Both the position numbers and the translations under genes were made by a program. 64,000 nt of DNA, taken from Hyaloscypha bicolor E (lineage: Eukaryota; Ascomycota; Leotiomycetes; Helotiales; Hyaloscyphaceae). Under the pieces are notes generated by a model that was not told where the DNA came from, did no database searches, and saw nothing but the letters and a program-made list of their open reading frames with translations. Positions 47,998 through 59,210 of this stretch are shown piece after piece. Numbering within the stretch: position 1 is the stretch's first letter; each line of letters opens with the position of its first letter. The stretch is from assembly GCF_002865645.1 (NCBI RefSeq), contig NW_020194677.1, forward strand, positions 248,001-312,000, read 5' to 3'.

Positions 47998-48721
47998 TCA
48001 CATACCCTCCTTCACAATAGTATTGATTCCACGGCGAGGAAACGCCGTCTGCATGCCTTCCTCATCACTATCGCTCTCAGTCTCAGGCTCTAAATCCATA
48101 CTATCAACCCCCAGAGCTTGCAATTCCCACTTGAAGTCCATATTGTCGGTACTCAGATCTAAGGCTTCCATGAACTCGCGTTTCTCGTCGATGAGCTTTC
48201 GCTTCTCCTCATTCAGTGTCTTGCGCCACTCCCGCCTCGCCTTCTTCTCAAGATCCAACGCATCGATTTCCAGGAGAAATGTTTTGCCCAGATTGTCGAC
48301 CGTGACGAATTTCTCAGCAAAATCGTCGTAGACGAGATGTTTTGGCATCCACGACTTCAAGCAAGCCATCAGGGTTTGAGACGTGTCGTCGGCATACCGA
48401 ATGCGGGTTTCGAGGCGGAGTGGGAGCTTGTGGTGTTTGAATATCTCCGCGTGGTGCGTGAGATAGATATCCTCAAATTTGTGGCATACTAGACGGAAAG
48501 AGGTGGCGGTGATGGCATCGAGGTTTCGGAAGATCTTGATGAGGGCTTTGGTGGGAAAGGGGTTCGGTGACCTAGGGGCTTGTGGAGCTATGCATATGTT
48601 AGTCTTTCAGGAATGTGACGATTGAAGAAGAGCTGAAGAGCTCACATGGTTCAGTTTTCTTCGTCTTTGTGCCTTTTCCTGTCGGAGGATTGGCCACTCT
48701 CTTTTTGCGACTCGAAGCCAT
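47998..48721 (-). CDS. F-box-like helical protein
   Basis: A 221-aa protein from exons 48,721-48,646 and 48,587-47,998 (58-nt GT-AG intron). It starts MASSRKKRVANPPTGKG, a basic, possibly nuclear tail. From about residue 37 comes PTKALIKIFRNLDAITATSF followed by RLVCHKFEDIYLTHH, the length and pattern of a divergent F-box (Leu/Ile spacing and a RLVCxxF core). F-box proteins link substrates to an SCF ubiquitin ligase. The C-terminal half is charged and helical (EKKARREWRKTLNEEKRKLI), ending in an acidic stretch, ETESDSDEEG. No substrate-binding repeats are seen, so the function beyond the F-box is open. Confidence 0.75.
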
Positions 48722-49209
48722 TGTTCAAGGTTGAGTGGCGAAAGGGAAGATTGGTTGGCGGCAGTCCAGCTAAATCGGACCTCCTTTCGGAGGGAGACTC
48801 TGAATAAACTGCCAGGATTGAATTTGTGGAGTGTAGATAAGGTGAGAAGGTTAAAATTCTACCCATTGAAAAAACACCTCTTCGTTTCACTTTCAAGGCG
48901 AGTTAACCCAGAAAATTTGAATGCCCTCAAAGTGAATTGCTTGGTCAAAATAACAAGCTGCCATGAACAACAAGGCTTCAATTGAAAGTTTTGAGTTCAG
49001 TTTTATTCATCTGTCACGAACCAGCATTATGAACTTGTATTTTGTTCTTCCTCGGTATTATTGACGTTTTCCCCCGAACAAGACTCAAACACTTTAACGA
49101 GTCCAGATAATTCGTAGACTTACTTCAGATCAAACTAAGGAAACGGAATTAACTAAGATAAAGTTTATCCCTTGATACGATGGATGGACCTTTAGCTTTT
49201 ATTGAAGTG
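48722..49209. other. Intergenic region
   Basis: Contains the promoter of the F-box-like gene. No motif or gene stands out. Confidence 0.4.
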
Positions 49210-49503
49210 TCAAAGTTTTGAAGCGTTACGTGGGACAAAATCTGTTACCTCGAGAGTAGTAAACGGGTTGCTAAGCTTCAAGAGGGGAGGGAACGCTAAG
49301 GCGAATCCTTTACATTCAATTTCAGTGGTAACTTTCAATCCGGGATAATGCAAAGTGAGTTTGTATTTTTTCCCGACATCAAAATTTTGGGAGCGCGCGC
49401 ACCTGGACAAACTTATACAACACCCTCCCTCGTCTACATCTCCATGAGTCGCGCGATATTCTTGTTGAGGAATATCTTTACAGTTCCCTTCTTGAAGAGA
49501 CAC
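49210..49503 (-). CDS. Hypothetical small protein
   Basis: A 97-aa frame starting MSLQEGNCKDIPQQEYRAT with GGCCISLSRCARSQNFDVGK, then KLTLHYPGLKVTTEIECKGF and SNPFTTLEVTDFVP. The Lys/Leu/Thr pattern suggests a beta-rich protein. No signal peptide, no recognised family. It may be an exon of a longer gene. Confidence 0.3.
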   Translation of the reverse strand: MSLQEGNCKDIPQQEYRATHGDVDEGGCCISLSRCARSQNFDVGKKYKLTLHYPGLKVTTEIECKGFALAFPPLLKLSNPFTTLEVTDFVPRNASKL

Positions 49504-49876
49504 CAGAGAACTGCTCTAGTGCACGAATTTATCTAGCTGGTGATTGTAATGCCTGCCTCCTCTCGCGAGCATGCCAACTAAGCGTCGTGAGACGCCAGAA
49601 AGGCTGGTAGCACCAGGTAGGGGAAGACGAAGAGACATAAGAAAGCTCCAGCCCCTCCACATCGTAAGTTACCCCTTCGCAATAGTTTTGATTACCCGAT
49701 CCTCTCACCAACGTTGGTTGTAGTACCTACCGCAACTTACACTTCGGAAGAGCAACACAACTCGGAGAAGCGGAAAGACTTCGCCAAGAAGCAAACGACT
49801 TCACCAATCCACCAAGTCCAGGGGATGAGGAAACCCCGGCCACGGCTGGGAATTTTGGAAAACGGCTACAACATCG

Positions 49877-49884
49877 CGCTTGCC
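49877..49884 (+). repeat. Left 8-bp target-site duplication of the MITE
   Basis: CGCTTGCC, repeated exactly at 50,342-50,349. Confidence 0.9.
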
Positions 49885-50341
49885 CAGTGTGTCAAATGAA
49901 TAGATTAGATTAGAATACTGGCTAGTAATCTAATTTATTCATCAAAAATACCCACTAATTATATTCTAATCAGATTCAAATTGAGGTAATCATGAATATT
50001 CATGAATACTTTGATTACTATACACGTGACTGTCTCACGTGATATACTAACCTAATTAGGTATGGCTCCCGATCTAGCATCGTCTTTGCAAGGCTTTCGA
50101 CCCACTAATTAGGCAGCGAGGTGGCGCTAAGGAGACACTAGAGCGGGACCTCTACTTAATTAGGCTAGCGTATCACGTGCAATGGTCACGTGTAGAGTAA
50201 TCAAAGTATTCATGAATATTCATGATTATATATTCTAATCTAATCAAATTATTTAAGCATTGCGGTAATTATATTCTATTCAAGCTAATCATGAATATTC
50301 ATGAATATTCGGAATACCTTGATTACTTTTTTGACACACTG
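49885..50341 (+). mobile_element. hAT-type MITE with nested inverted repeats
   Basis: A 457-bp element. It starts CAGTGTGTCAAA and ends TTTGACACACTG with one extra T before the right repeat core, so the terminal inverted repeats are about 12 bp and begin CAGTG, the pattern of hAT elements. The flanks are a perfect 8-bp duplication, also typical of hAT. There is no coding capacity, so it is non-autonomous. Inside, a 33-bp inverted repeat with one mismatch (49,998-50,030 and 50,185-50,217) carries two CACGTG sites. CATGAATATTCATG palindromes recur at 49,991, 50,211 and 50,291. Confidence 0.9.
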
Positions 50342-50349
50342 CGCTTGCC
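50342..50349 (+). repeat. Right 8-bp target-site duplication of the MITE
   Basis: CGCTTGCC, an exact copy of 49,877-49,884. Confidence 0.9.
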
Positions 50350-50618
50350 GGTACAGGGGCTGCCGCACCTGACCCTGATGTTGAAATACGTATGACTCGT
50401 AGAGTTCTGAGACCAGGTTCTGATGGCCGCGAACATGTGTTTAGCACTTAGTGTTAAAAAGCTTCGAAACTTTTTCTCAGTACACATGACCGAATCAAAA
50501 CTTTTTGGCTTTATTTTCACATCTATTCATTTGCTTCTTATTAACAGTGTCTGGAAATCTATGCTTTAGTTTTGAGGGATAATAAGCCGTTTACCAGTGG
50601 ATATAAGTCTCTAATAGT

Positions 50619-52622
50619 CTAATTCAATGGATGCTCCCGGATCGTAAATGCGATCAACAGAGCAATCAGTGAACATCCCAGTGATACCACTGCATCTAAT
50701 GTCAGTTTTTCTCTTCAACTTGAGCTAATGACTTACTGTGACTATACTCTAGACTTTTAACATAGCTCCCTATCACAAGCTGTCTCACTGGCTCATCCAG
50801 CTTCGCAACACTGGAAACATTCGAAATGACTTCAGCAATAATCTGGTCCAAGTTAGAAAAATGAACCTCAAAATCAGAGCAAATCTCAAACACCTCTTTG
50901 GCTCCGCTGATATTCCTCAAGTTCACCTCAAGAACAGCTCGAAGACTACCCAGCTGCACAGTACTGGAAGCTGCAATGCCAACTACCATCCCGATCGCAG
51001 ACGCGGTGTACAAACCTCCTGTAGAAATGGCAATTTCCTCTCGCTTCACACTGCTTTGCAGAGCAACGAATGTCGCGGAAAAGGCGAGGCCCATACCAAA
51101 ACCACTTGGCATGATTTCCAAACTCTCCAGCCAAGAAGTATTTCCAGTCCATCGAATGATCAACAATGCGTACGAAACAGAGGCGCAAGTTGATGCCAAG
51201 ATTGTGAGCAGCTTGTAGCGTCCTGTTCGTTGAATTATGAACCCTGTGAAGAGACTGCCGAATGTGTTGCTTAGCACTGCAGGGAGAAGATGGGAGCCAG
51301 CTTCGGCGTTGGAGATGTTTTTCGTAACTCGGAAGTACAGGGGAACGGAAAACATCATCTATAGGTGTTTGTCAGAACGCAAGGAGCATGAGAACAGAAT
51401 ATATTGTAGAGCTGTGAACTCACTGAGAGCTGTGCGGCAGTTTGCAATGCTATGATGAGGTATTGAGTTGCAACATCCCTCTGGATCAACAATGTCGGCG
51501 GGAATACAGGCTCCAATGGTACCTTAAGCTCGTATGTGATAAACAGAAATGCCAAGAGAACGGATCCCAGGAGGAGACTAATTACGAGAGGATGTGACCA
51601 CGATAAGGTTCCACTTGCCAAGCTGAAAGAGCCAAGCAACGAGAGCATGGTGGAAGCCAATAACAGAGACCCAATGAAGTCAACTCGTCGAAGTTTTGAT
51701 GGCTGGCCTTTAAGTTGAGGTTTTGCTGATTCCGAAGCTGGGAGCTTGATAGCCACGAGCAAAATAGCGAGGAAAGTGAGAGGTACTTGGCCGAGAAAAG
51801 ACCACCTCCAACCAACGGTATCAGCTAAAAATCCGCCCAGGGGTCCACCAACACTTCGCCCAAAGATGTGGAAGACGTTGACATAACTCCTCCAGGCAGC
51901 GACCTGGCGTATAGGAACAAGATCAGTGATCACAATGGAGACAATGACAGTCATTCCTGCTGCTCCCAAACCACTTATAACTCTACCAAGAATGACATGC
52001 GACATCGACGACGCAACTCCCCTAAACTTGTATAAGTTCAAGTTCGTCCAAGTGTGCTGGGAAACTTACACTACACCACACCCGATACTGAAGAGAACAT
52101 AGGAGGTGAGGAGCACCCCCTTTCGACCGAAGATGTCACTCAATTTGCCAGTGAGTGGTTGTATTGCACATACGCTCAGCGCAAAACCGGTCGTCAGCCA
52201 ACTTGCATCCCCGAAAGCACCAAATTCAGATGATATGATTCCGTATGTGGCCAGGACAAGACTGCCATCAGCGTTTGAAATAAAGACACCTTCGAAGAAG
52301 ATATTAGTAGATCTAACCGAGCAATTGAAAGAGAATCTTCACCAACGAGTAGGACACTAATGACAGCAGCAATTGCCCCGGGTGTATGCTGCACTTCAGT
52401 TGTCCCACCATTTTCAGCAACCACATCCTGTTGCTCTCCTGGGATTTCTGGGGCCCCATAGTTTCCAACCTGCTTGCTGTCCTTCCCAAGGAGAGAACGT
52501 CTCTCTGAAATTGACTCGGAGGATTCCGATGATGTGTTGATTGAATCATCATTATCAGGAACACCAGTAGGTCGAGGAGATTGGAAAGCCATTCCATCCC
52601 ACTCCAGATCTGCGTTCTCCAT
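50619..52622 (-). CDS. MFS transporter, DHA (14-helix drug/amino-acid exporter) type
   Basis: A membrane transporter of about 598 aa, probably a proton-coupled exporter or vacuolar transporter. Exons 52,622-52,343, 52,289-52,070, 52,021-51,424, 51,358-50,737 and 50,695-50,619, all GT-AG. It has a polar N-terminal tail with a Ser/Glu stretch (SSESSESISERRSLLGKD), then the first helix across an intron (VISVLLVG|VFISNADGSL), GKLSDIFGRKGVLL (MFS motif A), LGRVISGLGAAG, and VGGPLGGFLADTVGWRWSF (motif C and the next loop). A large loop before the last helix (VEVHF...LDEPVRQL) and the ending IREHPLN fit Vba/azole-type exporters. An upstream Met at 52,688 is also in frame. It is divergent from the sulfatase gene, with 370 bp between the starts. 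Confidence 0.93.
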
Positions 52623-52992
52623 GAGGTCACCCGTCAATGCAAAGAATGTGCACTTTATGGTTTCCTGCAGGCAGGAAGCGCGAGTCACTTGATAACGCTC
52701 CCGAAGTCGGAGTTACTTCTGCATCTCACACGGAGCTCGTCCGTTATCAAGAGGGGGGCCGAGCGAGATGTTGGGGACGTAGGGATGGCGAGCTCGCATA
52801 TGTTCCAGCACGCAATACGCCATACCCCACCCAAATTGAGCCCGCCTGCAGGACGGCAATTGGGGTTCCCCGCTCGCTTTCTATGCCTGCCATCTCTTTG
52901 CTTTCTCCCGGAACAACCTTGAGATTTTTCTCCGAGGGCGATTTTGTTCTTCAATTGGGACCCGCAATACTTTCGGCAGGAAACTCAGCATA
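52623..52992. promoter_or_regulatory. Divergent promoter, MFS exporter and sulfatase
   Basis: Shared 370-bp intergenic region. A 10-bp palindrome, GCGAGCTCGC, at 52,788-52,797 sits in a wider near-palindrome, ATGGCGAGCTCGCAT, which loosely resembles the ATG-N-CAT shape of bZIP sites such as the sulfur regulator Cys3. This is only a similarity, and no TATA box stands out. Confidence 0.3.
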
Positions 52993-54982
52993 ATGAAGCT
53001 ATTCCTAGGCCTTGTCACTGTGCTGGTTACCGCCATCAGTGGCAGGAGACAGCAGCCAATTGCTCCCAACGGAGATGGGCGGGCCAACATCGTGGTAATT
53101 TTAACTGATGATCAAGATCTTCACATGGACTCGGTAGACTACATGCCGTTGTTAAAGAAGCAAGTCATTGACCACGGAACTTTTTACAAACACCATTACT
53201 GCTCGACTGCTATCTGCTGCCCATCACGAGTCACCCTCTGGACTGGACGAAATGCCCACAACACTAATGTAACTGATGTTTTCCCTCCATATGGTGAGTG
53301 TCCTTGAACCCCTCCCAAGCTTTGGCTAATCACCATCCCAGGAGGATACCCAAAATTCGTCGCCCAGGGGTTTAACAGAAACTGGCTTCCATTATGGCTC
53401 CAAGCAGCAGGTTACAGCACATATTATACCGGGAAGCTTTTCAATGCACATACCATTGAGAATTGGAACAGTCCACACCCAGCAGGTTGGACATCCTCGG
53501 ATTTTCTTCTTGATCCACATACCTACCAATATCTCAATGCTTCATTCCAGCGGAACCAATATCCTCCAGTCAGCCACGAAGGCCAATATTCAACCGATGT
53601 TTTGGCAGGAAAAGCTTATGGTCTTCTCGAAGAGGGGGTCCAGTCTGGAAAGCCATTTTTCTTAACTGTGGCACCAATGGCTCCACACTCGAATGTGGAT
53701 CCCTTTCCTGTAACCGGAACCCCTGAAGCTGCGTTGAAAGAGATTCGCATGACTGCTCCAATCTCGGCCGAAAGACATAAACACCTGTTTCCAGATGTCA
53801 AAGTTCCCAGACGATCAAATTTCAACCCCGAAAAGGTTCTTTTCATCGATAAATCCCTATGTCGGAGACAAAAGCTAACTGGGACCAGCCCGGCGGAGCT
53901 TCATGGATCAAACGACTAGCGAAATTGACTGACGAAGTGATTGAATACAACGACGACTTCTACCGGGCCAGGTTACAAACTCTTCAAGCCGTTGACGAAC
54001 TGGTCGAAGGTGTTGTTACACGACTGGAGGATGCTGGAATTCTGCACAACACATATATCTTCTACACAACCGATAATGGGTACCATATTTCCCAGCACCG
54101 ACTCAACCCTGGCAAAGAATGTGGGTTTGAAGAAGATATCAACATCCCTCTCATCGTCCGAGGCCCAGGAGTTCCAGTTGGCGAATCGCAAGTCGTGACA
54201 GCGCAAACAGATCTAGCTCCTACTTTCTTGAAGATTGCGGGAGCAAAATGGGGCTGGGATGGTTTAGATGGAAGCCCCGTCCCTCTTAACAAGAAGCAAC
54301 TTGAAAATGCCAAAAAGGAGAGACAGGAACATGTCAACGTTGAGTTTTGGGGACGGATTATTCCCGAAGGAAAGCATAGATTTTCACTTGACGACGGGAA
54401 AATTGGTATGTATTTCAAATATCTCATAAAATCGTGCAAAGAATTGACCAGAGTAATTGCAGTGGACTACGGACCAAATAATACCTACAAAGCATTGAGA
54501 GTTGTGGGACCAAAGTACAACTTATACTATTCGGTTTGGTGCACCAACGAACACGAGTTGTATGACTTGACAGTATATGGTTTGCATCCCAAATCAAATT
54601 CTGTTCCGCTGACTCAAACTAGACTGATCCTGGCCAACTGAATAACATATACCCCACCTCTTCATCTGAGTCTGAAATTACAATTCTCGGTGTTCCTGTC
54701 TCCAAACTACTCCCCAGATTGGACACATTGTTGATGGTTACCAAGAGCTGTAAAGGGCGCACATGTGTTCAGCCATGGTCCGTCATTCACCCAGCCGGCA
54801 ACGTGAAGACCCTCCATGGAGCTTTAAACAAGAGATACGACAGTTTCTATGCCAGTGTTTCTGCTTCAGTTAGCTTTGAGAAATGTGAGCTGGGATATAT
54901 TCTTGAGAGTGAAGGACCACAGGAAGCAGTTGTGTTTCATGAGGGGCTGGGTAACGATTGGCTGGCAAATGGAGAGCTCTAA
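52993..54982 (+). CDS. Secreted sulfatase (arylsulfatase type)
   Basis: A sulfate-ester hydrolase of 593 aa that releases inorganic sulfate, probably outside the cell. Exons 52,993-53,293, 53,342-53,835, 53,889-54,405, 54,463-54,572 and 54,623-54,982. The first 16 residues (MKLFLGLVTVLVTAIS) are a signal peptide. Active-site features: metal-binding D39-D40 in ILTDDQD; the sulfatase signature ICCPSRVTLWTGR with C75 in the C-x-P-S-R position, the Cys that becomes formylglycine; GKLFN; APMAPHS; and TTDNGYHISQHR with the second metal site. The fourth intron removes a stretch between LYDLT and TDPGQLNNIYP, a typical sulfatase junction. The third intron is 57 nt with no stop, so retaining it would keep the frame. 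Which sulfate ester is cut is unknown. Confidence 0.94.
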
Positions 54983-55735
54983 ACGTTAGACTCAGGCCCA
55001 GTCAAAGGATCTTCGAGTTGGGACGGACCCGGCTACCGGCACCATGGGCTTGGGAGACGGATCGAAAAAGAAAGAAGCGTCACTATTCTGGAATCTGGAG
55101 ATAGGGGTTAATATCCTCCGTTCATAGAATCCGTGCCCTCGCCAATCGAAGCTCTTGTAATACGGATTGCGTTTTCTGCTGCATGGCTGCCGTCATTCCC
55201 CAGATCCTTGTTTCGTTCTTTCTCTAAATTGAATTAGAGTTTACGCTGTCCGATTGGGTGACTTTTTAAGATTAACCTCACTTGCTGACAGAGCATGTTG
55301 GGTTGCCCGTGGCTCTATGTATGATGTGATATGGGCTTAAAATTCCACAATATAATCCCAGCTCGCCCAGCCTCGCTAGCGGGCAAGAGGGACAAGCAAC
55401 CTCAACCTTCACCCCACCACAAGATATTATGTACAAAGATGGCCTTATCGGTGACAAAAACGACTCAAATTTTATCTAAAACTTGAAAATGTTACCATTT
55501 GCTATCGGGGAAACAAATAACGCCTTCCACTGACCCACTACTGCGAAGGAGGGGAAAGTCCAGGCCAAGCTCCTGTTTCCCTGCATAAATTTGCACATAT
55601 ATCTCCAGTTTTCTCCACAGCCTTAACTATGATTTCCAGTTGCCTTTCCCTCAAGACGATCACGCAAGTCATACACCTTCACAACTATCCACCCCAAGCG
55701 ATACCCAAGCCGCAAGAGACAACATCTCAACAATC
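54983..55735. other. Intergenic region before the dioxygenase
   Basis: Holds the sulfatase 3' end and the dioxygenase promoter. No gene. An ATG at 55,629 and a 55,640 frame in front of the chosen start give extra N-terminal residues but no better signal. Confidence 0.45.
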
Positions 55736-56887
55736 ATGGCCCCCTCAGCAACCGAACCCGCCCGAGCCACCACCGCAATCCATCCAGGGAAAGTCGCAGG
55801 CACGAAGCCGTGGGTGAAGAACACAGGATCCTTGGACCAGGATGAGCATATTGAGGTGACGCCAGTGATTGGCAGAGAGTACCCTCACGTCAACCTCGTG
55901 TCCTTGCTCCAGGCACCAAACTCCGAGGAACTTCTCCGAGAGCTTGCTCTGACCAGTAGATTCTCTTCCCCAATTCCTCAAATCCAGAAAGTCTAACACA
56001 TTCCAGTCTCCCAACGCGGAGTTGTCTTCTTCCGAGCCCAAGACAACCTGACAGCAGACCTACAAAAGGAACTCATCCAACGCATCGGTCTCGCCTCTGG
56101 AAAGCCCTCCACCTCGGGCCTCCACATCCACCCCATCCTCAACTCGGAGCGCGAGGGATACCGTGTCACAGACCCCGAAATCAGCACCATCGACTCCGAA
56201 TTGAACAAGAAAATCTACAAAGACGCAGGAAAGTTGTCCATCGCCACACAATCCAAGAAGCAGAACAGTGGACAATGGCACTCCGACATTGCTTTCGAGC
56301 CTGTTCCTGCAGACTACTCGTCTTTGAGACTTGTGAACTTGCCAAAGACTGGAGGTGATACGCTTTGGGCGAGTGGGTATGAGATTTATGACCGGATTTC
56401 TGCGCCTTATCAGAAGTTCCTTGAGGGCTTGACGACTACTTTCAGTCAACCTGGTTTCATTGAAGCTGCTGAACGTGGTGGTTTTACGATCTATGATAAG
56501 CCGCGTGGTGCCCCTGAGAATGTTGGACGAGAGCTTACCGCCGTGCATCCTGTGGTTCGCACGAACCCTGTTACTGGTTGGAAGAGTATCTTCCCTGTCG
56601 GGGGACACATCAGTCATATCAATGATATTACTGAGTTGGAGAGCAAGGCATTGTTGAGGTGGTTTAGCAGGTTGCTGGTTGATAACCATGACTTGCAGGT
56701 TAGATTCAAGTGGAAGAATCCAAATGATATCGCGATCTGGGATAACAGGTCTACATTCCATACTGCTACATATGACATCGAGGATCAAGGGGAGAGATAC
56801 GGTGTTCGCACTGTCAGTATTGGCGAGAAGCCTTTCTTCGATCCTGAGAGCAAGAGCAGAAGGGAAGCCTTGGCGGCTAAGGCTTAA
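55736..56887 (+). CDS. TauD-type 2-oxoglutarate/Fe(II) dioxygenase (sulfonate)
   Basis: An Fe(II)/2-oxoglutarate-dependent oxygenase of the TauD/TfdA family, which hydroxylates a sulfonate or related acid and releases sulfite. It is 366 aa, from exons 55,736-55,955 and 56,007-56,887 (51-nt intron). The protein has TISQRGVVFFRAQ (family start), TQSKKQNSGQWHSDIAFE with the HxD pair (about H165, D167), LPKTGGDTLWASGYEIYD, a later distal His in WDNRSTFHTATYDIED, and R in RYGVRTVSIGE, the 2-oxoglutarate-binding Arg. All metal ligands and the Arg are present. Yeast Jlp1 and bacterial TauD are well-known relatives. The substrate (taurine, alkyl sulfonate or a non-sulfur acid) cannot be read from the sequence. 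It lies 750 bp after the sulfatase in the same direction. Confidence 0.93.
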
Positions 56888-57631
56888 GCTGGCGACAGAA
56901 ACCTTGGTTCTTGGACACGGAGGATAATCGGAATTTCAGCAACTTTGGTGTGCTAGTCTTGTTCTGCAATTTGTTTTATTTTGGTTATTTGTTGTTATTC
57001 CTCAATTCGAATACTCAATATGCATGAAGCTACCAAAGGCTCCTGACAAATAATGCTCACTGCTCGAGGATGTGCTGAGATCTCTAGTTTCCGGGGCGTA
57101 ATTTCCAGAGAACCGCAAGCCTCAGAAACACCACAAGAGAAGAACTCGAAGGAGTTCAATCACGTCTGCACCACAGGATATTGATATTCCGATTTTCGCG
57201 AACGTGGATGTTGTCAGACACCCCTTGGATTTTGCAGTCACGTGGCTTTGTTTCATATAAATGCTGCAAATTTCCTTCCGTCGGCTTGCAATCAAGTTGA
57301 AACTCCAGTCCAGGGGACCCATCTCCAGATATTGCTTCAAGTAAATATTTCTTCATTGTTTGCTGTCCCTTTTCTGACTCCGGTTATTTGTTTCTCCTCC
57401 CTTGCCCCTGGATTGAGAGAGCCACAGTTGGTCCCAAGGCCGCGGCTGCTAGTGGCTGATCGCTCGTGCCGATGAGGATGGGGCTCGTAATTTCTCCATG
57501 CATGGGACATAAATTTTCCTCTTCTTAAAGGGTTTGGGAAGCCAGTGCTTTCAAATTTTCAAGACTATCTTCTCGCTGTCGAGCAGCTCCAATTCTCATC
57601 TTACCATATACATTCTTTAAGTTTTTTCAAA
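56888..57631. other. Intergenic region before the GH12 gene
   Basis: The promoter of the GH12 gene, no gene seen. The last 60 bases before the start are rich in CTT/TTC, as in fungal leaders. Confidence 0.45.
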
Positions 57632-58578
57632 ATGCATTTCCAGCATAGCAATTTCCTCGCCCTGGCGGCTCTCTCATCAATAGGGCCAGTTCTTGCTCTT
57701 CCCACATTCTCTCAACTCGTTCCTCGAGCCCAGGCGTCCATCGATCTCTGCGGCGACTACGATTATATAATTCTCCAGAACTCGCCATGGATAGTCTATA
57801 ATATGCTTTACAATGCCGCCAAGATGGTGGGCACCCAATGCACTTATTACGATAAAATGACCACGAGTAGCAGTGGAACCCAGGAAGTGCTCTGGAATAG
57901 TGAGACTGACATCGAATATATCGAGAGCACGTGAGCTCTTCTCCTATCTGCAGACAGCCTTGAGAGCAACTGCTAACTCCAATCACTAAAATAGGAACAA
58001 TGTCCCAAAAGGATACTCCTTTGTCGGTCTCACTCAGAACCTTGAAGTCACGCTCTCCAGCATTGGTTCTATCCCCACCACTTATGATTGGACTCGCACC
58101 AATACCACAGCTTTCAAAGGTATCCTGTCTCATCCAGTTGTGCTGTACCTATATTTATAAGAAGCTAGGCAATGTCTGTTACGACTTCATGACCAACAAT
58201 ATCAAAGGCGATTCGACCTCGAACTCGTCCCGAGAGCTGATGCTGTGGCTACAGTATGAAGGCGGACAGCTCCCAATCGGCTGGGGCAAAGGTCCCTCTG
58301 CAATTATCGATGACTTGTTCGGAACATCATGGGAGCTGTATGAGGATGTCAACACAGACACTGGCATCACCGTCAGTAGCATGCTTCCCAATACGCAGTT
58401 TGAGGGGTCATTCTCGGGCGATTTGAAGGACTGGTTATTGGCTTTGGTTGCGCTTGGGAAATTCACAGAAGACACATATGTCAATGTTGGCAATGCTGGT
58501 ACCGAGTTCTTCTACGGGAATGCGATCATGAACGCAACTTTGGCCTTACAGATTGATATTGGGTCAACTAGCCATTAA
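57632..58578 (+). CDS. Secreted GH12 endoglucanase
   Basis: Hydrolyses beta-1,4-glucan or xyloglucan outside the cell. 277 aa from exons 57,632-57,930, 57,995-58,119 and 58,169-58,578. Starts MHFQHSNFLALAALSSIG, a signal peptide with a likely cut after ALP. GH12 features: DLCGDYDYIILQNSPWIVYN with CGDY in the first strand, TQCTYY, SIGSIPTTYDWT, and the nucleophile E164 in RELMLWLQYEG. The acid/base Glu is E254 in NAGTEFFYGNA, and FSGDLKDWLLALV matches the helix before it. Both catalytic residues are present. The length fits the family. The surrounding neighbours are not plant-wall genes, so it is probably a stand-alone enzyme of a plant- or litter-degrading fungus. Confidence 0.93.
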
Positions 58579-59210
58579 GCTTGTCTCTACTAATACTAGG
58601 CAGCTTACTTACTAAAAGCCATATACACATGTAATATAAGTTACTTACAAAGAGCTACTTTATATTTTAATAAAAAATAAATATTATAATATAATAAGCT
58701 GTATTTTATATAAAAAAATGATATTACTTTTAATAGTTTTAATTATAGTAATATAATAAAAAACATACTTATTATTATATAATTTAATAAAAACATATAA
58801 AATAATTAGCTTTTTTTATAATTTTAAATAAGTAACTTTTTTTAATAATTAATTAATATATTTATAATTATATATTACTCTTATTTATTATATATATTTG
58901 CTTTTAGTATTTAGTTTCGATTTACTTATAGTTATCTTTTATATAAAGTTTTATTTTTATTATATTTATTTTTTATAATATTAAAATATAATACTTTATA
59001 ATTTTAAGTATTATTTATTAATTATTAAAAAAGTAAAATAATAGATTAGTAAAGATAAAAACAGAAACTAAAGTTAATAGAAATAATATTAAACCTTTAT
59101 AATTATAATAATTATTAAGGATTATATATAATAATATATCTTTAATATATCTAAATACTAGTATTATATATATTAGTAATTATTAGTATTTTAAAAGACG
59201 TGTATTCGTG
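58579..59210. repeat. Fourth AT-rich block
   Basis: About 600 bp, strongly AT-rich with RIP-like composition, starting within 30 bp after the GH12 stop. No gene. Right of it, at 59,240-59,290, is a GCTAGCGCTAG-rich palindromic patch. Confidence 0.6.

Larger units (their letters stand above)
49622..50451 (+). pseudogene. Unknown open frame interrupted by a hAT MITE
   Basis: The frame is open from about 49,622, through PPHRKLPLRNSFDYP, SPTLVVVPTATYTSEEQ and GILENGYNIALA, until the MITE begins at 49,885. Immediately after the second target copy the same frame continues: GTGAAAPDPDVEIRMTRR, VLRPGSDGREHVFST and then TAG at 50,449-50,451. With one target copy and no element, the whole stretch is a single open frame of about 124 codons, but no start Met is evident at its left end, so an upstream exon is likely. 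Family unknown. Another frame across 49,722-49,884 (LRQEANDFTNPPSPGDEE) is also coding-like, so which frame was translated is not certain. Confidence 0.4.

Noticed and set aside
54406..54462. Retained segment in the sulfatase
   Set aside because: It is a multiple of three without a stop, but it has GTATGT and TTGCAG ends and interrupts the conserved run before VDYGPNN; treated as an intron.
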